DNA of 64,000 nt, from contig NC_068562.1 of assembly GCF_022201045.2 (NCBI RefSeq), positions 2,852,001 through 2,916,000 of the forward strand. The letters are read 5' to 3'. The translations under genes and the position numbers were made by a program. Below are positions 1 to 11,883 of this stretch, one piece after another. Under the pieces are notes generated by a model. It was not told where the DNA came from and did no database searches. It saw only the letters and a list, made by a program, of their open reading frames with translations. Origin of the DNA: Citrus sinensis (lineage: Eukaryota; Streptophyta; Magnoliopsida; Sapindales; Rutaceae). Position 1 is the first letter of the stretch. Each line of letters opens with the position of its first letter.

Positions 1-346
1 TATAAATTAATTTCAATAATTATATAATTATAAATGTTAGTTAAAATCTAAGCAATAATCTTATGTAATTAAAAAAAATAAAATAGATAGCTATACCTCC
101 ATAAATCCTGACGATACCTCACAGGCCACTGCTATGTTAAGCGCAACATTTGGAGACACAGTAGGGTTTGTGAAAATCGCATTTGAATAAAATTGATTAT
201 TTTGTAGAAACTAGAATTAAAGAACTTGCAAGTGGCATTAACAGAACGATGACGGTGGCTCAGCAAAACAAATTCATAGACAGCTGCTGCTGCTCCACAG
301 AAAGACAATTAGCTGATAAAAGTTACGTGAAATAGGAAGGTGAGTT
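1..346. other. Intergenic, 3' flank of NPH3-type gene
   Basis: AT-rich sequence beyond the stop codon of the BTB/NPH3 gene, probably including its 3' UTR. I see no coding frame, RNA gene or repeat in it. Confidence 0.6.
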
Positions 347-2556
347 CTATTGGCGATGATGGTGTTGCCTGGCCTTTCTGGCATCCACGACCGTTTGTTC
401 ATGCGAATCACACACCTGAGTCTTGAACTTGCATCCAAACTTCCTAGTCAACGAACCTTTCCATCCCCCAGCGGGACCCTTCTTATCGATGTTCTCAATC
501 ACTTTCTTCATCGTAGAACACTCTCTCTCTAGCTGATGCACCCGCGTCCTCATGCTATCCATGTCCAGCCGCAGCACCTGATTCTCCCTCACTGCAACCC
601 TCCACGTGGCACTGCCACTCCCCTCTCCCTCTCCCTCTGTCTCCTCTTCCTGTCTTATTCCCGATGCTCTCCCCGCTTCTTGCGGCGCCCCCTCCGCCGA
701 CAACAGTGTCCCGGCAATCGCGTGACGTAGCTGTAACTGCTCAAAAAACAGAACCTGGACCACCGCCCGTAACGGTAGACGCTCGTTCTGTGCCGCGTGT
801 GTGCACGCTTCTAGTGTCAGCTTCTGGCAGTCCAGTACTCCACAGATCTTCTCTCGCTCTGCCTCTGGTATCCAAGAATGCGCCTGTAAAACAGATAATG
901 ACAAGCAACGTTGAACATTCATTTGGTTTTAATATCATATTATATTTTGAGTGACTTTTTTTTTTCTTTTTTACTTTGGTAAATAAAATATTCTATTCAC
1001 TACCTTAAGATAGATATCAACCGCTCTGTAAAGGCCGTCGTCGAAGAGCCTAGCTTGATCGGGAAGAGAGATGGCGAGATTGTAGAATTTTTCCGGTTTA
1101 AGATTAGCATCTGAAGCGATCTCCGAAAGATAGCCGTCGATTAATTTACCGACGAGCATCAACGGTGGAGATCTACTTGCAGATGTTGTGGTCTCTCGAT
1201 TTTCTTCACTCTGTAGTCCATCCAAAAAGTAGCCCAAGATTCTTTCAACACAATTGACATCATACAAGGTTTCGTTGAGATAGGAATAGCTCGGAATTAA
1301 TAGATCATCGAGCGTAGCTTGATCCAGCTGAGATCCGATTTTCATTTCCAAAGCAGAACGACAGGATTCTGAAGCGTTCAGTATGTTGGCAGCTCTGAGC
1401 AAGCCGAACAAGAACCTTGTAGAAGTAGTTGAAGTGGCGGAGGAGCTCTTCTGTAAGGGAAGATTCGCAATTACAGTCTCTAGCAGCTCCCTCTGTTCAC
1501 TTTCCGAAGGTATTGTTGAAGGCGAGCTCTGCTTTCTGCTAGAGCCAGACCTCCATATTCCTGGAATGTGTTTCTTAGCGTAGAACATCAAACAACTCTC
1601 AATAATCTCTCCGCTGACGTCTCGCGATTTCATTTCCGCAATTAATCGCTTAAAGAAGGGCAAATTTAGCTGCGATAGATCTTCAAACCAGGATTGGGAT
1701 TCTGAAGTCCTCCCGTTCTTTCTACGTAAATTTGTTTCAATTCCGTTCCACAAATTCTGGTTTGAAGCTGATGATCCTCCGCCTTCAGTCACCGGCCAGC
1801 CAAACAAGGCAGGGTCGGCGGAGGATGCTCGTAAAGCGATTGAATCAATACATCTCCGAATAATGCCTAGGGATTCCGCAGACGAGACGACGTTTTCGCA
1901 GGATTTCAAGGCTCTAATGGAGTCCTTTAAGCTTTTGAAAACGGATTGAGAGAGGAATCTCTCAGTCTTGGAAATGAGGTTGTCCCCGGCGAACTCTTCT
2001 GTCATTTCGAGATACTCTCCGGCGCAACGGAGAGGAGCTACGTTAGAAGACGACAGCTCCATCTTCACGCCGTAGCAGAACTTGGCCACCATCTCGAAAG
2101 TCTCCGATCCGCCTGGGAAGTCCTCCGGTATGCTGACGTGGCAGGTAACTTCTTCTTCTTCTTCCCCCTCCTCCTCTTCGATTTCAGTTTCCTTTTCTTG
2201 TTTCCAAGCCATGGTGGGCTCATTTTCTTGCTCCGTTATCAGTTGGTGAAGCTTGCGACTCTTTGACATTAAAGGAAACTGAAACCATAAACCAAAAAGA
2301 AAATGTTATACTAAAATTGAGATTTCTACTAGTAAAAGATGAGAAACATATGAAATTGAACTGACCTTGTGAAGATGAAAGGACATTTCATCAACTTCGA
2401 TCACAATGTCGCTCGGTAAACCAGTAGTACAAAACCTGCAATGGGAATGGCCCAATAAAATTTCTGACTTCAGAGTATTTCAAAGGAAGATTTTAGAGTG
2501 TATTAGCGTAAGACTAACCATGCTTGCCCTTTGGAGGTAGGCTTTCCGGCTGCCAT
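347..2556 (-). CDS. BTB/POZ and NPH3 domain protein (At5g66560-like)
   Basis: Four exons on the minus strand: 2519-2556, 2366-2435, 1004-2278 and 347-883, all with GT-AG introns and frame kept, giving 639 aa. Exons 1 and 2 encode the start of the BTB fold (MAAGKPTSKGQAW then FCTTGLPSDI). The BTB part continues to about residue 130 (LRCAGEYLEMTEE) and carries a Glu-rich loop near residues 63-79. The NPH3 domain starts near residue 232 (SWFEDL) and includes the hallmark block LTLEACTHAAQNERLPLR in the last exon. A short coiled coil (VRENQVLRLDMDSMR) and a basic tail follow. Known for the family: NPH3/RPT2-like proteins act at the plasma membrane as adaptors for CUL3 ubiquitin ligases, best known in phototropin signalling. 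That role is not shown for this branch. Length and order match the Arabidopsis At5g66560 type. The first ATG of exon 1 was chosen because the family begins there. Confidence 0.93.
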
Positions 2557-3030
2557 TTTTACCCAATTTTGGTCACAAATTTCTTGCTTTCTCTAATGAT
2601 TTTGGTCAGAAACTAATTCAGATCCATAAAAATGGAAAAAGGATAGGATAATGAAACCCTAAAGAAAGAAGAAATAAAGTAAAGAACAAGGGTGGAGGCT
2701 TATGACTTCTGAGGGGTAGAATGACTGAATGAGAGAGTTAAGAGTTCTTTTTTTTTTTTTTCCTTCTTTTTAATTTAAAATATTATTCTTTTGTTTATGG
2801 AGGACTAACAAAATTGAGAATATAAAATGAAAGAGAGAAATGGGGTTCGGAATCAGAGAACTGAGAGAGAGGACAAACGAAGCTCGAACAAATTTCGAAA
2901 AGGGGATCATATGATCACTGCTTTAATAAAATTTATTTATTTGTTTCTCTTTCTTTGAATCGCATCAGAATCTCAACCACCTTTCCTTGCTCTAAACGTC
3001 AAGAAGGGGGTAAAATTTGGGACTAGAGAG

Positions 3031-3036
3031 CACGTG
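3031..3036. promoter_or_regulatory. G-box hexamer CACGTG upstream of NPH3-type gene
   Basis: Palindromic CACGTG about 475 bp upstream of the start codon of the minus-strand NPH3-type gene. Plant bHLH and bZIP factors (for example PIFs, HY5) bind this core. Whether this copy is used is inference from position only. Confidence 0.3.
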
Positions 3037-4479
3037 TGTCGTTCTCCATTCATCCATTGGAGCTTAATTATATGGAATAGAAGCATCATCCCAATAGCAA
3101 TAAACTCGTTGCTTGCCAACTGGGGTTTAACTTTTGCGTAAATCATGCAAATTATTATTGCTATTATTGTTATTATTATTAAATTTTGGTCTCATTGCAT
3201 GCCACAGTTTCAGTTTGCGTCTTTGTTGATAATTAAGACCATACATGACAACAACATATTTCATAGTATGAAAACCATGTGTCTGAATTTTGAAAAAAAA
3301 ACGAAGAAAAAGGGTAAAATAGTCCATGTGTCTTTTTCTCCTGCAGGCTTACGGTATAACGTCGATCAATAACCTGCACCAACCACTCGTGTTTAGTTAT
3401 TTTACACAGAATTGTCTGCAGGCTAAGCAATGGATTTTAAGGAATCTTTATATCATGAAACGGCTACAGAAATTAAATGAGGCTAATATATCTTAATCAA
3501 AGATGTCGTTCTTATAACAGCTCCCAATAATCCAAGAGGACAGAAAGGCCGTCTTTTAGTCTGGTCCACCTTAGGTGGATGGAATAGAAGATACCTTTGT
3601 CTAATTGTCTTCGATTTATGGTTAAAATTGCATGTGGCATGTATGATAGATTAGCCCAATAGGGGAGGGAATCGCCGTTTCGACCGGCCAAGATTAGACT
3701 GCAAAGGTCCATAAATACGGAGCATCCGAATAAATAGTCACATGTAGGACATGACCCACTTGTAGATATATAGATATCTCTCTACAAACTTCGATGCCAA
3801 GGAAATCTCAACATTCAATTTATATCTCTTGATATTGGCTTCCGAATTTGAAATTTTAGGTCTGAACATAAAAGTCGGGCACTCGGTTACATTTATGGTA
3901 ACATACCTACTCTTTTGTAGCCTTCCATCCCTGCATTTATGACCCATCTCAATGACTGAGAAGAAAAGCATGTAATCATTTATGAATTTTCACTGGGTTG
4001 GGTTGGCATAATTTTGAAAGATTTTATGTTCATATTAATATGTCTGACCAGACCAATCTTACGGACAAGGGTAACGCCGTTTTGAAAGAATTAGAGGGCG
4101 GGGTCATCATGTGGATGTGGATAATGATCGAATTATTAAACTAATTAATTAATATCATGATTAGAAAGAAGGGGGGGTTATGATGATGTCAAAAGCAGTG
4201 GCTAGTGGAAGACAATTATCAACACCCCACTTGCCTCGAACTGAACCTTCGGATGCATTTGTAACTTCTTTAGACCGAAGAGAAAGATGAAATCATTCGA
4301 GAAGTGGACTTTAGTGTTACCGTGCCCTTTATTTCTGCAATCACATGGTTTGGTAACTAATCATTAGACAAAATGCACAAAAGAAAGGATGGGTACAGGG
4401 TATATATATATAGTTCATTTGGGCATGCACCACTTGTTTGTTATGCAGTCTATGGTGTGAATGGAAAATGCTTGGTATA

Positions 4480-4567
4480 GAGAAAAACGAGAGAAAGACG
4501 AGAGAAATAATGAAGAAAAGAGTAGAGAGAGATGGCAAAATTCTCTCGTCTTTCTCTCGTCTTTCTC
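4480..4567. repeat. Short hairpin with 27-bp purine/pyrimidine arms
   Basis: The arms at 4480-4506 (GA-rich) and 4541-4567 (CT-rich) are reverse complements with one mismatch, separated by 34 bases. Each arm also holds an internal repeat built on GAGAGAAAGAC. It could come from simple-sequence expansion. Confidence 0.7.
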
Positions 4568-6236
4568 TCTCTCATGCTTCTTTCTCTCTAGCACTACTCG
4601 GTGTAAATTGTTCTTCCCGCCCTCTTAATAATATCTAAGACGATATGAAAAGCCAAGACCTTTCAAAAAAAAAAAAAGAAAGAAAGAAAAGCCAAAATTT
4701 TCTCTAGGTCAGAACCCCGAACTTGCTTTTGATTATAAAAAATGCTGTAACGTGGGACACCTTGTTCTACTTGAGAAACATGAGCTTCGAACTCTCCACC
4801 AGCGCCAAGGTGAAAAATGGAGGGCACCTTAATCACTTCCTCGAACTTTTCAATCTCCAAATTTCAAACCTCTCTCCCTCTAACACACAGGAGTAAGGCA
4901 CGCAACAGAAAATAACGAGTAGGTGAAAAGAAAAGAAAAGAAAAGGCAGCAGCACAAGAAACATGACGCAAAATCCAAAAGTGACCCCAAACCCTAAAAC
5001 ATTAGCGGGTTAAGCTGAGGCATATTTTGTTTTAAGCACAATTGCACAAGATAACAAGAATTTATTATTAATTAATTAATCCAGTCATATAGAAAAGCAA
5101 GATAGGCCAACAAGATATTGACCATGATTGCTTTCATTATATCGTTTCCAACAGTTTGAATCTGCTGGCCAAGCTCAAACCACTACTTTACAGGAAACCT
5201 ATAAATGGCATCCAATACAACTAATAATAAAATCCGTCTCTCCCACAGCATTATTTAGGCAATAGGCCCACCATGACTCTTAACACAGCACCTACTGGCC
5301 TGGCCAGCATCCAAAGCACCTTAAGATCTCGCAGTGCCTGCAAAAGTGAACCATGAAAACACCAATGGGTATGTGCTTTGCTAACTCACTTTCACATCAA
5401 TAAAAACAAAAAAGAAGCAGTACTTCTGCTGCTTTAGCTTGATATTGCTTAGATTTGTCCTTTTTTTTGGCAAACTTTTATAGACTTAAATTCCAACCAA
5501 CATTTAACATTTCGACCGCACGTTTTGATTGACCCGCAATGACGAAGAATGAATGTACAAATTACAATGAAAATAATAAACTCAAATATCGTACATTTAA
5601 ATTGTTCAGGTCATTAAAAATACTTAATTAATCTTCTGCTAAGAAACAAAGAAAACGTTATGTCAACGGAAATAAAGAATTAAAGAGTATTCGTTTTACA
5701 ATTTGCTGGTCGGTTACTGTTTTCTTATCCTTTCTCTTACTATAATCTATTTTCATGAATAAAAATAATAAAAGTTTAAAAATGAAAAGAAAAGAGATTT
5801 GCCCGTGGTAACTACTAACTACGAAGCTTTTGCTCTTAAAATTAATCTACGAATGAAATAAACTATAATATGAGGGTTTAGTCAATGTTAAATGTATATG
5901 CATCGGTGGCTGCACCGAGCCCGTTCCTATCCTTTCAATGTTATAATATTATACTAGATATGACAAATACTGACGATGATTTTTTCTTTTCTTTTCATAT
6001 AAAATTGAAAATATTGAACTTATATTTTTTTATTTAACAAAAAAACTTAAGAGTAAGAGATTAATTATAAAAGATAAACATCCTCAAAGAAGCAAGATTT
6101 GTCAGTAAAGGGAAGAAAAACCAAGATTTATCAATATATATATTCCCATTTCCCAATACACAACACAACACGAATCTTGATATATGATGGGTCAGTAAAA
6201 TTTCTTGAAACTCAAGCCAAAACAAAACTTAAACAA

Positions 6237-6470
6237 CTAGAAATTATAATGGATATAGTGTATACCTGTGGCAGTTGAAGCCGAAGCCCTGGATGGTTGC
6301 AGTTGCACAGTAGCTGTCTGGGCAGCGGGGGCTGGGACGACAACACCAGGCCACGAGCGGCACATGCAGTGTTTGCCGCTCTCAATGCTGTTGTAGAGGG
6401 TGGCTAGGTGCTTGCCGCATCCACCCCACGTATATTTCCCACATTGCTTGCAATCCACCCTGAAGCACAT
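6237..6470 (-). CDS. Small Cys-rich plant protein, function unknown
   Basis: A 77-aa frame starting MCFRVDCKQCGKYTWGGCGK. Cysteines at 2, 7, 10, 18, 35 and 37 and histidines at 21 and 34 suggest a zinc-binding knuckle. The block WGGCGKHL and the later CMCRSWPGV look like a conserved short plant family that I recognise by pattern but cannot name. The C-terminal third is Ala/Thr/Pro-rich and probably disordered. The frame runs to a stop at 6237, but CACAG|GTATAC at 6266/6265 is a plausible donor. The true 3' end may therefore be spliced and differ in its last 9 residues. Start chosen as the only ATG before the Cys motif. Confidence 0.65.
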   Translation of the reverse strand: MCFRVDCKQCGKYTWGGCGKHLATLYNSIESGKHCMCRSWPGVVVPAPAAQTATVQLQPSRASASTATGIHYIHYNF

Positions 6471-7656
6471 TCTTTCTTTCTTTGATTGGCTTGTGTTTTC
6501 TCTGACAGACGAAGACGTACGCCTTGCTTTCTCTGTTTCTCTTGCCCATTTTTCAGCCTTTTAATACCCATGCCATCACTTTGATGTTATCGACCATTTT
6601 CGCACTTGTTCATCATACATTACGGCTTGCCCTTGGAACTCACCAATTTTGGAGATGCCTATGGCCATGTGTCCATTGGTTTCTACGTCAGGAGTTTTGG
6701 CCTTATTTTGTGAATTGAATCAGGTTTCCTCGTGCAAAACTACAAATCACAACATGATTAATTCCTGTACTTTCTCCAACAATTTTCATGTTAGGTATCA
6801 TTTGAGCTCTCGTTCATTATCTGTCATCGTCATTACCATCCCACATCACTTCACCACCAACCTATATTTTTTCGCTCACGATCACATATCCAGCCTTATA
6901 ACTGCAATGCTCAAATCTCAGTGGATCAAACTTTTTAACTATAATAAAAAAGACTAGTCATAATGATCATGGTCATACATTTCCTCTTATCCAACCGTCT
7001 TCTCCACTACAACCTCGAAACCTTGACGTTGTGTATACCATTTCATTGGGCTACAATCTTTGTATCAGGTAACCACGACACTTCATCAATAAATCACCAT
7101 AACAAATTGGCAACCGCTACCCCATCAGACGCTTTATAAACTCTCATATCTATTGTTTCACACAAGGCAGCTGCTCAAAAAAGATGATCACCGGCTGCCG
7201 CCGACTATCTTATAGTATTGAAGAACCAAGGAGAGAATATGATAAAGAGTGATTCTAATTATCAAGCACTTAAAAAAGTTGAAGACACAGAACATCATCC
7301 AATCATCACGTAAAGGGACATTTGATTAGGCTTGGGCAATGTTCATATTACACCAAACAACGGCCTAGCATAGAACAGTCTTTTGAATTATATAATTCAT
7401 GGCAGAGCCCTCGATATAATCACGATATGGATTCAAAAAGATCCTTTTCCACCTAATACAAATTAGAAAATATCCTTATTCTATGCAGATGATACAATAA
7501 GCAAAAGCAACAGAAGTACTCCAATTCACTAAAGCCACAGAGGAAACCTATCTTTAAAACAAGCCTGGCAAAATAAACCTAAAGTCCGGTGAGGAAGGAA
7601 ATCAACCACCCACATTCACATCATTCAAATGGTAAGCTTTAAAAGACCCAGACACA
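6471..7656. other. Intergenic, promoter of small Cys-rich gene
   Basis: About 1.2 kb upstream of the small minus-strand gene and downstream of NASP. The bases next to 7657 are probably NASP 3' UTR. No domain-bearing frame was seen. Confidence 0.55.
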
Positions 7657-10600
7657 TCAACAGACACTCCCATCCCCTTTGTCAGATGAAGGGTCTGATG
7701 TGGATTTCTTCGATGGCCTTGATTCTGCTGATCCTGTGCTCATTGATACACGCTTGACACCTCTTCCTACAACACCAAGGTGTGTGACCCCAGCAGCTCC
7801 ACTTGTGTGGGCGGTTGAAACAGTTGGAGAATCAAAATCTCCATCACTGTGTGCAGTACCCATACGTGAAGAGCTCAAAACAGCTGAAGTTGAACTCTTC
7901 TCATCACCTTTAGCCTTGGCAGATGCTATCCCCAGGATTTCTGAAAGAATTGACTTTGGGTTCAAGGCCACCTGTTGTAAATCTTCAAGCTGCAGTTACG
8001 AAGAATGTACCATTAACTCATGGAGGTTAATTTATAGATTTTTAGGAGTTCTTATAGAGATTCAAATTGGACTTGCCTTCTTTTCCAGGTCTCCACAGAG
8101 GCCAGAGAGTGTTTCAATCTCTGCTTCCTTGTCTGTCAGAAGTTTATCATTTTGGAGCTCACTGGAGGACTGCTGGATGCCATCATCTAATTCAGCAGGA
8201 GCAGATGATGTAGCTGACTCCCCCAAACTCTTTACTTCGTTCAAGAGCCGTTGTACCCGTGATTTGCAAACAGATATGGCTTTGTGGCAGTATGGAATTG
8301 CCTCTTGAGGCTTGGAACCAATCTCCAGACATAAACAGATGCGGAAATTTCTGAATAATAGAATTAAGGTAGCAATAAAAAAAAAAGCCGAACAAAATAA
8401 AAGGGTAGAATTTTGGAAATAGGTTTATTGGCTAGACCCCAAACTGCTCAATTCATCCAACAACAGAGTGAAAAAAAACAGAATTGGACAGTTTCACCTA
8501 AATACATATTTTGTTGTCGACAAGGATACAGTTCAGCTATGTGTCGACTGTCAGGTTCAACCATACGTTCCAAAATAGTTAGTGCTTTCTGGTAGTCACT
8601 AAGAGACGTTTCAATGTCCTCTGCATGATGCATAACAGAATTTTGGTGTTATTTTTTTTTTGCAAAAGGGATTTACATACCAGTCGGGTTCTACATGTAA
8701 TATATAAAAACAGACCTCTTTCCAGTGCAACCTCAGCCAATGCTGATAATATGTCCACTTTCTCCATTGAGTCACCCCAGTGCTTTTCAGCAATTGCCCT
8801 TGCAACGTCTAGCATTTTCCATGCCAAATCAAGGTCAGACTCGTCTTCATCTGCTTCAGCAACATTCTCACCATCATTACCTTCTTCATCTTCTTCGTTG
8901 TCACCTGGAACTGCTACCCAAAAAAAAAAAAAGTAAACAGCAAGCTCAATATACAGTTAAAGTCCCAAAAAATGATGATGATTATAATGATTCTGATTAC
9001 TTTTAGGCATGCGTAAGTACATCAAGGAATAATATCCAAAAAGTTTTGGGCGGAAAATTCAGTCAGTTCCACCATCTCACATCATCCAAAGCAAGGATCC
9101 TAAATAGCCTTTCATATACCAAGGACTTATTCTCTTACTATCACAGATCTTCAACGGGTTCCATTATATTCATTCACACAAAACCACAATTGGCCTGTAA
9201 ATTATTTGAAAAGGCAAAAAAGATATAATGGAAGAAGAGAAATCAAGACCAGCTGGCACTGCAGGGAACTCTAATGAGTTAAAAGAGTTCAATTGAAAAC
9301 AAACCATCATCTGCTGCTTCATCCTGATTGTTTGAACTGCCGTGTTGTTCAGCACTACTTGAAACAGAAGCCGTAGAAGATTCTCCATTAACAGCATTCT
9401 TAACAGAGTCATCTTTGTCAGAGCCTTGTTGAGAATCACCCTCCTTTTTAGGCACTGAAACCAATGGATCTGCCTCCTCTTGAGCTTTGTACAGCAGTGC
9501 ACGTCCGTATTGATAATATGCATTTACACACTCAAGAGCAAGTTCACCATAATGAGAAACCCTAATGTTACCAGTAGAATGTTAAATTTTACTAAACCAT
9601 ATCAGGAAAAGGAACCCAATAACACAGAGGCCAAAAGATTATTTAAAAACAAAATCAGAATGTGCTTCAGAATGCTCTTAACTCAAAACCCTTATCAATT
9701 GCTTCTTAAGAAAGCACTTTGAAGGCTTTTTCTGACCTAAAAATCCTCTATTACAAAATAACCATTGGGTCTGAGCACCTTAAGCATTCCCCCACCCCCC
9801 CTCAAATCTTAAAAAGCACTCATATGTATTTCAACTAAACACTTTGACACAAAACACAGTTTTAGCAATTTGCAAAAACACTCCCAAAAACACAATCAGT
9901 CAATTGAGAGAAGCAGAAGCACATATTAAGGGTACGAAAATGAAATGATTCCTTTTCACAAAAGATGTCACACACTTGCTGATATCTATTATTAAAAAAA
10001 GATAAGCAAAATAAGTGTCATCAGATGGTGTTGACAAGATCTACCCAACATCAGGGGAAGAATTCTTTCATACAAAACATAACGGCAAAAGCTCAGGCTT
10101 TGGACAGGGCACATGTTAGCATAATTGACAAATAAAGCACCAGCAAATAAAAATCAATGTGCAATCACTGCCAAACCCTAACGTCTCCCGACAAAAGCAC
10201 AATTGCTAGTTCAAATTCAATAACCTAACTTGGCGTTATTCTTCTATAATGCCAAATACTTAACTTCGGTCCGGGGTTCTTAAACTAAAAAGTAATTAAG
10301 AAAATGAAGCATTTATTTTGGTCAAAAGTACAAATTTAATTTCCAATAGTCAAAATCATAACATCCGGGTGAAAACCCTAACCTGATCTCCAAAGCACGG
10401 CTAAAGCACTCAGCAGCCTCGCCGTAATCACTTTCTTTCAAAGCATTGGTTCCTTTCTCCATCAACTCGTCTGCAAACTCTACCGTCTTCTCCCGTTCTC
10501 CGTCGGCGATGGCACCGGAAGTTTCACAGTTGTTGTTGCATGTCGACTCGGTACCGCTCACAGTCACAGATTCCATAGTGGCTTCGACCGAGGCTTGGGT

Positions 10601-10669
10601 GGTTCCTACTGTTTCTGTGGGTTGCGCAGTTTGCTCCGCCACCGTCTGTGAACCTTCTTCTTCCGCCAT
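7657..10669 (-). CDS. NASP: NASP-type histone chaperone with SHNi-TPR repeats
   Basis: Six exons: 10383-10669, 9305-9561, 8716-8919 (acceptor could be 3 bases earlier), 8530-8620, 8077-8350 and 7657-7989; 481 aa. Residues about 55-95 form the first TPR (TVEFADELMEKGTNALKESDYGEA, cut by intron 1). Residues 96-120 continue it (VSHYGELALECVNAYYQYGRALL). An acidic, Ser-rich insert follows (about 121-205), as in all NASP proteins. The SHNi-TPR motifs lie in exons 3-5 (LDLAWKMLDVARAIAEK; LSDYQKALTILERMV; EAIPYCHKAI). A coiled coil follows, and the Ser/Lys-rich tail should hold a nuclear localisation signal. Known for the family: NASP/Sim3/Hif1 proteins bind H3 and H3-H4 and feed them to deposition factors in the nucleus; the Arabidopsis counterpart is At4g37210. 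Intron 5 uses a GC donor (AAG|GCAAGT at 8077/8076) with a normal AG acceptor. Confidence 0.94.
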
Positions 10670-11433
10670 TTGCTTCGTTTCAAAATTTGTTCAAAACGGA
10701 ATGGCCGAGTAGGAATAAATATTTTTATTAGACGCCGGATTTAGCGAAACGACATCGTCTCTTAAGGCTGTATATGTTAAAAAGTGATTATAATTTTATT
10801 TATATTACCCCGAGAGTGACAAAACATTAAGTTCTACTATTCCTAAGATCCTATTAAAAAATAATTGTTTTACGCAAATCTTTCTCTCTCTCCTTTATAG
10901 AAGTACTTCTTTGCACTATTTAGAACAACAGTTTGGGAATGAATTTGTAGTTTGAGAATTTAAGAATTTATTAGATTGATCAAACTGAAAAATGAAAATT
11001 AGGGTTTATAATTATATAATTGTATGTTGAATGAGTAATATATTTTTTGGAGTTATTGAATATAGTCCTCAATTGTAAACTATTATTGAGATATTTTAAT
11101 AATATAAAATTTTATTAAAATATGAGTGTTCAAAATACTTTTTTTTTGTATGAACAGTGCCCCTCCTATTTAAATAATTGATTGATTTCTTTAAAAGATT
11201 ACTCATATTAAATAAAAAAAAAAAGGTGGGGGGTGCAGGGATATTTGAAGGTTAAAATAGTCTCTTTGTTTGAAATACAAACATACAATCCTTTTTCCTT
11301 CAAAGGGAAAGTTGGACTAGTTTTACAAAATATCCTTTGTTTTGTTTTGTTTTGTTTTGTTTTGTTTACACACATGATGACACCACAGAAGTTCGTAACC
11401 ACTCACTTGACTCAAAAGAGCAGCCTGAGAGCC
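10670..11433. other. Divergent promoter region between NASP and plastid gene
   Basis: 764 bp between two head-to-head starts, so it must carry both promoters and 5' UTRs. It holds a TTTTG microsatellite just before the plus-strand gene. I cannot pin down a TATA box for either side with confidence. Confidence 0.6.
11336..11367. repeat. (TTTTG)n microsatellite
   Basis: Six to seven perfect units of a TTTTG pentanucleotide, about 65 bp upstream of the plastid-protein start and so likely in its 5' UTR or core promoter. Length variation is expected. Confidence 0.9.
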
Positions 11434-11883
11434 ATGGCTTCTACTATACCTTGGTCTTCACTCTCCCGAGCTCCCACGCTCCTTCGTGTGCGTAATAATG
11501 CGCGCCCTGTCACTTGCAAGGCGCACGCACCTAAATCTGCGCAGGCACTTCACGCCAGCCGCAGGAACTTACTGTTCTTCTCGCTCACGGCACTGCCTGT
11601 TTTAACGGCGAGAGAGTCGGCGTCTTCGGCGGAGGATATTCCGCTGTTCGGTCTAAGGAGGAAACTTAAGCAGGCAGAGGAGGAAGCCGTGGATATTGTG
11701 AGGGAAGTGGAGAAAAAGATCGAAACCGTAGAGGAACGAATCGAGGCGTCCGAGAAAGAGGTCGAAACGACGGCGGGTTTTGGAGGGCTGGCGCAAGCGG
11801 GAGCGGTGGCGGGAGCCGAGCTTGTCGGCGTGTTGGTTGCCACTTCCGTTGTAAATGGGATCTTGGGACCTGAACCACAATAA
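11434..11883 (+). CDS. Plastid-targeted small protein, likely thylakoid; function unknown
   Basis: Intronless, 149 aa. Residues 1 to about 45 are rich in Ser, Arg, Ala and Pro and almost free of acids, as in a chloroplast transit peptide. Residues 46-71 read SRRNLLFFSLTALPVL followed by a run of Ala/Ser ending ASSA before EDIPLF. This is a twin-Arg, hydrophobic core and A-x-A pattern like a thylakoid lumen (Tat) signal. The mature part has a charged coiled coil (LKQAEEEAVDIVREVEKKIETVEERIEASEKEVE) and a C-terminal glycine/alanine hydrophobic stretch (AGAVAGAELVGVLVATSVV) that may be a membrane span. I do not recognise the family. In-frame ATGs lie upstream (from about 11374), but MAST at 11434 has a good context and begins the transit peptide. 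Confidence 0.8.
   Translation: MASTIPWSSLSRAPTLLRVRNNARPVTCKAHAPKSAQALHASRRNLLFFSLTALPVLTARESASSAEDIPLFGLRRKLKQAEEEAVDIVREVEKKIETVEERIEASEKEVETTAGFGGLAQAGAVAGAELVGVLVATSVVNGILGPEPQ

Larger units (their letters stand above)
2557..6236. other. Intergenic, 3.7 kb, no supported gene
   Basis: This holds the promoter and 5' UTR of the minus-strand NPH3-type gene at its left end and the 3' flank of the small Cys-rich gene at its right end. Open frames here are short, AT-rich and lack recognisable domains. A G-box hexamer and a purine/pyrimidine hairpin are listed separately. Otherwise I see only poly-A/T runs. Confidence 0.6.

Noticed and set aside
6524..6957. Overlapping open frames upstream of the small Cys-rich gene
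   Set aside because: They are hydrophobic, low-information translations of promoter sequence, with no motif and no splice partner.
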